Source of the DNA: JBFMHD01 sp040752395 [NCBI: Candidatus Hydrogenedentota bacterium]
GTDB taxonomy: Bacteria; JBFMHD01
DNA length: 20,680 bases
Assembly: GCA_040752395.1 (NCBI GenBank)
Contig: JBFMHD010000017.1
Span: 1-20,680, forward strand
Direction of reading: 5' to 3'
Shown here one piece after another: positions 14,341 through 20,680 of the stretch (its first letter is position 1; the number at the start of each line of letters is the position of its first letter). Under the pieces are notes generated by a model. The model had not been told where the DNA came from. It worked only from the letters and a program-made list of their open reading frames with translations, and made no database searches. A program made the position numbers and the translations under genes.

Positions 14341-15603
14341 ATGGATTACGATATAAAAGATATTTCTTTAAGCAAGCAGGGTAAAAAGAGGGTCGAGTGG
14401 GCAGATAAAGATATGCCTGTGCTCGCTATAATCCGTAAGAGGTTTGAAAAACAGAAACCATTAAGAAATAAAAGGATGTCCGCATGTTTACACATAACAG
14501 CTGAGACAGCTAATCTCGCAAGAACACTAAAAAGCGGTGGTGCAGAACTGGTATTATGTGCGAGTAACCCGTTATCGACTCAGGATGATGTTGCCGCTTC
14601 TCTTGTTAATGATTACGGTATCCCTGTTTTTGCTATTAAAGGTGAAGATAATAAAACCTATTACAACCATATAATATCTGCAATCAATCATAAACCTGAT
14701 ATTACAATGGATGATGGAGCGGATTTAGTATTTACTATTCATTCAAAATTTAAAAACATAGCGAGAAGGGTTATTGCAAGTATGGAAGAGACAACGACCG
14801 GTGTTATCAGGTTACGTGCTATGGAAAGAGACGGGGCTTTGAGGATACCGGTATTTGCAGTTAATGATGCTACGTGTAAATTTATGTTTGATAACAGGTA
14901 TGGAACAGGACAGAGTACAGTTGATGGTATAATAAGAGCGACTGATATTCTTTTAGCGGGTAAGAATGTTGTTATAGCAGGTTATGGCTGGTGTGGCCGG
15001 GGGGTGGCTTTAAGAATGAAAGGGATGGGAGCGAATGTAATTATTACAGAGGTGGATCCTGTAAAAGCGATTGAAGCAGCTATGGATGGATTCAGAGTAA
15101 TGAAGATGATAGATGCAGTGAAGATAGCTGATTTAATTTGTACGCTTACAGGAGATATAAATGTTGTGAGTACTGAACATTTTAGAGTTATGAAAGATGG
15201 CTGTATACTCTGTAATTCAGGCCATTTTAATGTTGAGATAGATATACCTGCTTTAACAAGGATGTCCAGGAAGATTATAAAAAATGTAAGAAATAATGTT
15301 GTTGATAGATATATTCTTTATAATGGCAAAAGCATCAATCTTCTTGCTGAAGGGAGGCTCATTAATTTAGCGGCTGCTGAGGGTCACCCGGCAAGTGTTA
15401 TGGATATGAGTTTTGCGATACAGGCTTTAACAACAGAGTATGCTGTAGAAAACAGAAGGAAACTCCAAAAAAAAGTTTATGATGTACCAGACGAGATAAA
15501 CGAGACCGTAGCAAAACTTAAACTTAAGTCTATGAACATTGAAATTGACACACTTACCAGAGAACAGCAGGGATATCTGAATACATGGAAGATGGGAACA
15601 TAG
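14341..15603 (+). CDS. ahcY: S-adenosylhomocysteine hydrolase, short type
   Basis: A 420-residue adenosylhomocysteinase, which splits S-adenosylhomocysteine to adenosine and homocysteine using bound NAD. Visible features: substrate-region HITAETANLARTL, MEETTTGVIRL with the catalytic Glu, VNDATCKFMFDNRYGTGQS with the catalytic Lys, the NAD fold GYGWCGRG, SGHFNVEID with the active-site His, and GHPASVMDMSF. The length and the ending YLNTWKMGT match the short archaeal/thermophile-like branch, which lacks the long insertion and the C-terminal Lys/Tyr tail of eukaryotic-type enzymes. The related S-inosylhomocysteine hydrolases cannot be excluded. ATG 14341 follows GAGG and lies 8 bases after metK; an in-frame TTG at 14329 overlaps the metK stop. 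Confidence 0.94.
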   Translation: MDYDIKDISLSKQGKKRVEWADKDMPVLAIIRKRFEKQKPLRNKRMSACLHITAETANLARTLKSGGAELVLCASNPLSTQDDVAASLVNDYGIPVFAIKGEDNKTYYNHIISAINHKPDITMDDGADLVFTIHSKFKNIARRVIASMEETTTGVIRLRAMERDGALRIPVFAVNDATCKFMFDNRYGTGQSTVDGIIRATDILLAGKNVVIAGYGWCGRGVALRMKGMGANVIITEVDPVKAIEAAMDGFRVMKMIDAVKIADLICTLTGDINVVSTEHFRVMKDGCILCNSGHFNVEIDIPALTRMSRKIIKNVRNNVVDRYILYNGKSINLLAEGRLINLAAAEGHPASVMDMSFAIQALTTEYAVENRRKLQKKVYDVPDEINETVAKLKLKSMNIEIDTLTREQQGYLNTWKMGT

Positions 15604-15678
15604 TCCAGCATCATTTCGCATTTTTGTAATCCACAAAGCGGTGCAGGATAAATTAAAACGTCGATGTGGTGCTACTAA

Positions 15679-17787
15679 ATGAAAAAGAAGTCTCTTGAAA
15701 CTAAATATTATAAAGAGGATAAAGGGTTACGTGATAGTTTACAATTATATGAGAAATTAATAGATTTTGTTACTGCGATACACTCTACCCTTGATTTCGA
15801 TAGATTGATAAATCTTTTATTGAATAAAATATTACAGATACTCCAGGCCGAGGTAGGGACGCTTTTACTTTTTGATAGAACAGGTGTTTTGTATCCAAGG
15901 GCATGGTTCGGGATTGAAGAAGATATAATTAATAAGTTATATATTGGTAAAGAAGGTGTAAAACTTTCTTCACTATTACTAACTACAGAAAAAGTTGAAT
16001 ATTTCAATGATGTCATAGTTAGAGACGATACAAAAGTTTTTATAAAAAACCTTTTAATAATCCCACTTATGGATGGCGAAAAACATTTAAGTACGATTAT
16101 AATCGCAAACAGAACAGATTCTATCATAGATGAAAAGATCGTTATAGAATACATAAAAAGTCAGGTGACCATTGCCGTGAAAAACGCTTATAAGGTTTTG
16201 AACACAGAAGAAACATTATCTGAAATAGCAACACTATATGATTACACACAGGTATTACAGCAAGCAGCCAATTTTGAAGAGATGGCTACTTATACATTAA
16301 ATACCTTTGAGTCTATATTTGGGTTCAGAGGTGTTTTTGTTGAATTAGTTATAGATAAAGAAAAAGTAGAAAGATATAAGGGGCTGAATAAAGATGAGCT
16401 CGATTTTATAAATATAATTATGGAAAAAGGGCAGTTCCCTTTTATGTCAAACGAGGATAAATTTGTTTTAATGGTGGAGGTTAAAGGTGCGGAAAGGATT
16501 TATGGGTATGTTTATTGCAGTAAAGAGAAAGTTCCAAATTACAGAGTTGATTCTTTTTATAAAAGTTTATCATTATTCTCCGAACAACTTGCTCTGTATA
16601 TTGAAAGGTTACGGATATATTTAGAAGCACAAAAGAGTGGATTCATAGAATTTGCAAAGATCGAGGATTTAGCTCACACTAAAGGGATTAGTGAAGACCT
16701 ACTTTATAGATATTTTGGCAGGATTTTAGATGAATTACCAGTTGGTATCTTTCTTGTAGATGTTGCAAACTTTTCTATAATATTCAACAGAGAATTTAAG
16801 AGATTGTTTAATATTGATATTTTTTATCCGCACCAGGATAAAAGAGGGTTATTAAGAGACATTATCGGTGAAGAAATTTATGATGCTTTCTTAAAAGTAT
16901 CTAAAGATGAAATCCAGCGATTTTATAAAGAGTTCGAAAAAGCTATTGAGGTAGATAATAAAATTATTTTCGATATAAATTTAAGCCAGATAAAAAATAC
17001 AAAAAATGAATTATCATACGTTGTAGGGATTGTAAGGGATATCTCGGGTCAGAAAAAGATAGAAGAGGGTTTAAGAAGAGCTGAGAGGCTTGCTGCACTC
17101 GGCGAATTATCACTCGGAGTCGCACATGAAATAAAAAATCCGCTCACATCAATAAAGGGATTTTCTCAATTGTTAACACAAAAATCTACTGAACCTGGAT
17201 TTATTGATAAATACGTGAAAATTATAACTGATGAGGTAGAAAGACTCAATCATATTGTTGAGGAGTTGATTAGTTTCGCAAGACCGGGTCCTATTGAGAT
17301 ATCAAAAATCGAAATAGATACTTTAATTAATAGAATAGCCTCGTTACTTAGTAGAGAATTTGAAAAATATAATATTGTTTTCCAAAAAGAGTTTGATGGT
17401 TCTATAAAAAAGATAGAAGCTGATGAATCCCAGCTTACGCAGGTATTACTGAATGTGTTTTTAAATAGTATCCAGGCAATGCAGAAGAACGGCGGGTTAC
17501 TAAAAGTTTCTGTTAAACCGCCTTCTAATGATGAATTAAGAAAATATAATATTGGTGCTGATTATTATATAATATCTGTTCATGATACCGGCATAGGTAT
17601 CCCACAGGAAAATCTTAATAAGTTATTTAACCCGTTTTTTACAACCAAAGAAAATGGAACGGGGCTCGGATTATCTATCTCACTTAGAATTATAGAAAAG
17701 CATAATGGTAAGATTGACGTTGAGAGTGAACCTGGTTATGGAACTACTTTTAAGATTATTTTACCACAAAAATTAGGATTGCAATAA
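15679..17787 (+). CDS. Soluble sensor histidine kinase (GAF-PAS-HisKA-HATPase)
   Basis: A 702-residue kinase with no membrane segment, so it senses a cytoplasmic signal. Order: a GAF domain (about 30-170), a second, degenerate GAF-like region (about 185-310), a PAS domain (about 345-460, starting ELPVGIFLVD), HisKA with the phosphorylated His483 in GVAHEIKNPLTS, and HATPase with N-box Asn592/Asn596, G1 DTGIGIP (from 636) and G2 GTGLGLS (from 660). The H-box type is usual for partners of NtrC-like regulators. It lies 49 nt before such a regulator, its likely partner. The ATG at 15679 has only a poor ribosome binding site; a short gap separates it from ahcY. The ligand is unknown. Confidence 0.94.
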   Translation: MKKKSLETKYYKEDKGLRDSLQLYEKLIDFVTAIHSTLDFDRLINLLLNKILQILQAEVGTLLLFDRTGVLYPRAWFGIEEDIINKLYIGKEGVKLSSLLLTTEKVEYFNDVIVRDDTKVFIKNLLIIPLMDGEKHLSTIIIANRTDSIIDEKIVIEYIKSQVTIAVKNAYKVLNTEETLSEIATLYDYTQVLQQAANFEEMATYTLNTFESIFGFRGVFVELVIDKEKVERYKGLNKDELDFINIIMEKGQFPFMSNEDKFVLMVEVKGAERIYGYVYCSKEKVPNYRVDSFYKSLSLFSEQLALYIERLRIYLEAQKSGFIEFAKIEDLAHTKGISEDLLYRYFGRILDELPVGIFLVDVANFSIIFNREFKRLFNIDIFYPHQDKRGLLRDIIGEEIYDAFLKVSKDEIQRFYKEFEKAIEVDNKIIFDINLSQIKNTKNELSYVVGIVRDISGQKKIEEGLRRAERLAALGELSLGVAHEIKNPLTSIKGFSQLLTQKSTEPGFIDKYVKIITDEVERLNHIVEELISFARPGPIEISKIEIDTLINRIASLLSREFEKYNIVFQKEFDGSIKKIEADESQLTQVLLNVFLNSIQAMQKNGGLLKVSVKPPSNDELRKYNIGADYYIISVHDTGIGIPQENLNKLFNPFFTTKENGTGLGLSISLRIIEKHNGKIDVESEPGYGTTFKIILPQKLGLQ

Positions 17788-17823
17788 TTAAATAAATAAG
17801 TAAAATTAATATTTAACTTTTCA

Positions 17824-17830
17824 GAGGAGA
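17824..17830 (+). promoter_or_regulatory. Ribosome binding site of the response regulator
   Basis: GAGGAGA precedes GTG 17837 by six bases and is part of ACTTTTCAGAGGAG (17816-17829), which matches the 3' end of the composite repeat (12 bases, TTTTCAGAGGAG). Here the longer repeat is absent. Confidence 0.6.
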
Positions 17831-17836
17831 AAGAAA

Positions 17837-19237
17837 GTGAAACACAAGATACAGGTCGTTGATGATGATAAGAATATACGTGAGTTGTTTAAAAATGTCT
17901 TCTCTGATGAATTTGAGGTAATATTAAGCGAAGATGGTATTAAGGGTTTAAAAGATTTTGAAAAAGAATTACCAGAGCTTGTGCTCCTTGACATCAGAAT
18001 GCCTGAAATGGATGGAATTATTGTTCTTGAGAAAATCAAAGCAATAGCACCAGATACCCACGTCATAATGATTACAGCAATAAAAGATACGAAAACCGCA
18101 ATAGAAGCAATGAAGAAAGGTGCTTATGATTATCTTATTAAACCCATTGATATAGAAGAACTAAAAATACAGGCAAGACGTATCTTAGAAAAGATAAATT
18201 TAGAAAAAGAAGTAAAAACATTAAGGGAAACTATCACGGAAAAATACAGCTTAAATAAAATAATAGGTAAATCACAAGGGATGCAAAAAGTTTTCGATAT
18301 GATATTAAAAGTCAAGGATAACGATTCATCAGTATTGATACGGGGTGAGAGCGGAACAGGTAAAGAATTAGTTGCAAGAGCCATACATTTTAATGGACAC
18401 AGATTCAATAAACCTTTTATAGCTGTTAATGCAGCTGCCATACCTGAACAACTCCTCGAGAGTGAGTTGTTTGGACATGAAAAGGGAGCGTTTACCGGCG
18501 CGATAAATCGAAGGATAGGCAGATTTGAACAGGCTAATGAAGGAACTTTATTTCTTGATGAAATAGGGAACCTGAAACCCGATCTACAGGCTAAACTATT
18601 ACGCGTAATCCAAGAAAGAGAGATAGAACGAGTTGGTGGTGATAAACCCATAGCTGTTGATATAAGATTAATTTGCGCAACAAGTATTGACTTAGAAGAA
18701 GCTGTCAAAAAAGGAGTGTTCAGACAGGATTTATATTTCCGAGTTAATGTCATACCCATAGAATTGCCACCACTAAGACACAAAATTGAAGACTTAGAGT
18801 TACTTGTAGAACATTTTATTAAATTAATGAATCAGAGGTTCGGGTTAAAGATTACAAACATCGATGAAGAAGGCATAAAATTTATGAAGAAATATTCCTG
18901 GCCAGGTAATGTGCGGGAACTGGAACATATGATCGAAAGATTATTTGTAGTATTTGGGAGAGAGAAAAAATTGTTTACTTATGCTGATATAAAATTTATT
19001 TTAAGTCGGGTAGAAGACATATCTTCTCAAGAAGGGATGTTTTTACCACTTGGTAAGACCCTAAATGATGCCTCTTTGCTTTATATTAAATCTACCTACT
19101 TAACTAACAATAAAAGTTTAAAAAAGACAGCTGATATCCTTGATATAAATAGAAAAACTTTAAGAAACAAACTTAAGGTCCTGGGCCTTATTGAAAATGA
19201 AAAGGAAGAGGAAATGATTGATGATGAGACCGCTTGA
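17837..19237 (+). CDS. NtrC-family sigma54-dependent response regulator
   Basis: A 466-residue regulator in three parts. The receiver (1-118) has Asp10/Asp11, the phosphorylated Asp52 in LLDIRMPEMDG, Thr80 and Lys102. The AAA+ domain (about 140-370) has Walker A GESGTGKE (170-177), the sigma54-contacting GAFTGA (217-222) and Walker B TLFLDEIG (Asp241/Glu242), then WPGNVREL. The C-terminal Fis-type helix-turn-helix lies in SLKKTADILDINRKTLRNKLKVLGL. It should activate sigma54 promoters when phosphorylated by the upstream kinase. Target genes are not identified. The start GTG 17837 has GAGGAGA six bases before it. The end overlaps the CoA-transferase start by 17 nt. Confidence 0.96.
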   Translation: MKHKIQVVDDDKNIRELFKNVFSDEFEVILSEDGIKGLKDFEKELPELVLLDIRMPEMDGIIVLEKIKAIAPDTHVIMITAIKDTKTAIEAMKKGAYDYLIKPIDIEELKIQARRILEKINLEKEVKTLRETITEKYSLNKIIGKSQGMQKVFDMILKVKDNDSSVLIRGESGTGKELVARAIHFNGHRFNKPFIAVNAAAIPEQLLESELFGHEKGAFTGAINRRIGRFEQANEGTLFLDEIGNLKPDLQAKLLRVIQEREIERVGGDKPIAVDIRLICATSIDLEEAVKKGVFRQDLYFRVNVIPIELPPLRHKIEDLELLVEHFIKLMNQRFGLKITNIDEEGIKFMKKYSWPGNVRELEHMIERLFVVFGREKKLFTYADIKFILSRVEDISSQEGMFLPLGKTLNDASLLYIKSTYLTNNKSLKKTADILDINRKTLRNKLKVLGLIENEKEEEMIDDETA

Positions 19238-20408
19238 AGATATAAAAATACTTGATTTATCGAGAGTTCTTGCGGGACCTTATGCTACCCAAATACTTGG
19301 TGATTTCGGAGCGGAAATAATCAAGGTTGAGATGCCTAAAAAAGGTGATGATACCAGATATTTCGGACCCCCTTTTGAAAATAATGAATCCGCCTATTTC
19401 TTAGCCATAAATAGAAATAAAAAAAGTATAACAATAAATATAAAAAATGAAAGAGGCATCGAAATATTACATAGATTATTGAAGATATCAGATGTTCTTG
19501 TCGAAAACTTTAGACCAGGTACCTTAGATAAACTTGGTCTGGATTATAATTCATTAAAAGACAAATATCCTAAGTTGGTTTATGTCTCTATCTCAGGGTT
19601 CGGTCATACAGGACCATTAAAAGATAAACCAGGCTATGATTTAGCTGTTCAGGGTATGAGCGGTATAATGGATATTACAGGACCGGAAAATGGGATGCCT
19701 TATAAAGTGGGAACTTCTATTGCTGACATTATTGCTGGTATATATGCCGTTATAGGAACTTTGCTTGCGTTGAGGGTAAAAGAGAAGACAGGTAAAGGTC
19801 AAAAAGTTGATATCTCTATGCTTGATGGTCAGGTCTCTTTATTGACCTATCAGGCGGGTATTTATTTTATGACAGGCAAATCACCGAAACGTAAAGGAAA
19901 TCAGCATCCAACAATATGTCCTTATGAGACATTTGAAACTAAAGATGGATACCTTAATATCGCAGTGGGGAACGATAACCTGTGGATAAGTTTCTGTGAA
20001 ATTGTTGGTTTAGAGGAAATTGTTAATGATGAGAGATTCAAGACTAATCCACAAAGAGTAAAAAACAGAGATATTTTATTTCCACTTATTCAAGAAAAAT
20101 TAAAATCAAAGAAGCGGGATGAATGGCTTGAGATATTTGATAAAGAGGGTCTACCAGCAGGACCGATTTATTCAGTATCTGAGGTACTTAATCATCCTCA
20201 AGTAAAAGCAAGAGAGATGATAAAAGAACTGGATCATCCGGCAATCAAAAAAATGAAAACCACAGGTATCCCTGTAAAATTAAGTGACACACCAGGCAGA
20301 ATTTTAACCCCGCCGCCTTTACTTGGGGAACATACCCACTCTTTATTATTATCACTGGGTTATAGTGAACAAGAAATAGAGGAGCTGAGAGAACAAGGGA
20401 TAGTATAA
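19221..20408 (+). CDS. Class III CoA-transferase (CaiB/BaiF family)
   Basis: A 395-residue CoA-transferase of family III, which moves CoA between carboxylic acids through an acyl-aspartyl enzyme. Family marks: LAGPYATQILGDFGAEIIKVE near the start, the RNKKSITINIK strand region, VENFRPGTLDKLGLDY, GYDLAVQGMSG and the catalytic Asp169 in VGTSIADIIAG. The substrate cannot be read from the sequence; formyl, succinyl, benzylsuccinyl, carnitine or bile-acid types are all in this family. ATG 19221 is preferred, with GAGG nine bases ahead; ATG 19224 is just as possible. It overlaps the regulator by 17 nt, so the two are co-translated and may share a function. No other acyl-CoA genes are in the window. 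Confidence 0.93.
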   Translation: MMRPLEDIKILDLSRVLAGPYATQILGDFGAEIIKVEMPKKGDDTRYFGPPFENNESAYFLAINRNKKSITINIKNERGIEILHRLLKISDVLVENFRPGTLDKLGLDYNSLKDKYPKLVYVSISGFGHTGPLKDKPGYDLAVQGMSGIMDITGPENGMPYKVGTSIADIIAGIYAVIGTLLALRVKEKTGKGQKVDISMLDGQVSLLTYQAGIYFMTGKSPKRKGNQHPTICPYETFETKDGYLNIAVGNDNLWISFCEIVGLEEIVNDERFKTNPQRVKNRDILFPLIQEKLKSKKRDEWLEIFDKEGLPAGPIYSVSEVLNHPQVKAREMIKELDHPAIKKMKTTGIPVKLSDTPGRILTPPPLLGEHTHSLLLSLGYSEQEIEELREQGIV

Positions 20409-20680
20409 AAAAGATAAGAGCGTAGAATTTAGGAGACAGGAGACAGAAGACAGGAAGTTAAAGAGTCGAGAGTCGTGAGTCAAAAAACACAAAAAATCGG
20501 GAAAAACCGGAGAAAAACGAAAAAAAACTGGACGGTTCTGGTTTTTCTTGTTTCTGCATTCCGCATTCTTACTGATACTTCTCACTTCTCACTTTTCAGA
20601 GTAGGCACAAAGGCACAAAGGCACAATTGAAAATTGAAGATTGGAAATTGTAAATTGCAAAATTAACGAAAAAACAACGG
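20409..20680 (+). repeat. 272-nt repeat-rich tail of the window
   Basis: No gene is supported. Heptamer tracts: GGAGACA twice and a variant (20432-20452), GAGTC-anchored words (20463-20483), two ACTTCTC and one ACTTTTC (20577-20597) running into TTTTCAGAG, and five ATTG-anchored units (20626-20660). Three octamers AGGCACAA lie at 20603-20626. The window ends inside this array, so its right limit is unknown. Confidence 0.8.
20502..20546 (+). terminator. Possible terminator hairpin after the CoA-transferase
   Basis: AAAAACCGGAG (20502-20512) can pair with TTCTGGTTTTT (20536-20546), with three G-U pairs counted among eleven, and the right arm ends in a T-run. The 23-base loop is long and the stem is AT-rich, so this is only a weak candidate. 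Confidence 0.3.

Noticed and set aside
18130-18783. 217-codon open frame on the minus strand opposite the regulator
   Set aside because: It is antisense to the conserved AAA+ domain and shows no known protein features.
15604-20680. Sigma54 (-24/-12) promoter for the regulator's own targets
   Set aside because: No GGCAC sequence in this region is followed by TTGC at the right distance.

Overview
The window looks like a piece of an AT-rich chromosome from a Gram-negative, probably uncultivated bacterium. The signs are a complete Bat (aerotolerance-type) operon with signal peptides and membrane anchors, bacterial ribosomal proteins L13 and S9, a two-component system with an NtrC-type regulator, and a short, archaeal/thermophile-like S-adenosylhomocysteine hydrolase. 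The phylum cannot be fixed from the sequence alone. Every confident gene lies on the + strand.

Layout. 133-8727 is a Bat operon: MoxR ATPase, DUF58 protein, a membrane-anchored BatD/DUF4381-like protein, BatA and BatB (VWA domains with intact MIDAS residues), BatC (TPR), BatD and BatE (TPR, two membrane segments, SH3). Several genes overlap or nearly touch, but the MoxR/DUF58 junction (153 nt) and the BatA/BatB junction (405 nt) are filled with repeats. 9021-11264 is a large YfhO-like membrane protein, clearly more GC-rich than its neighbours and probably acquired. 11561-12618 is rplM-rpsI behind a good sigma70-type promoter. 12636-13034 is a small membrane/coiled-coil protein with internal tandem repeats. 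13172-15603 is metK-ahcY (SAM synthesis and SAH breakdown) behind a near-consensus promoter. 15679-20408 is a soluble sensor kinase, a sigma54-dependent response regulator and a class III CoA-transferase, the last two overlapping.

The most unusual content is between the genes. Almost every longer intergenic stretch is built from short degenerate tandem words, nearly all with a 7-base period. There are at least a dozen different words, several keeping a constant anchor while the other bases vary. Larger composite modules made of these words recur: a 74-base stretch is identical upstream of moxR and the YfhO-like gene, and its 3' part recurs before rpsI. The module ends in a Shine-Dalgarno-like TTTTTCAGAGGAG, so dispersed repeats appear to supply the ribosome binding sites of moxR, rpsI and the YfhO-like gene; a shorter form precedes the response regulator. 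Small hairpin repeats, one pair with a compensatory base change, lie in the same gaps.

How the genes work together: the Bat set is expected to form an envelope-associated MoxR/VWA complex; L13 and S9 are ribosomal; MetK and AhcY are two steps of the activated-methyl cycle; the kinase/regulator pair probably controls sigma54 promoters that cannot be identified here.
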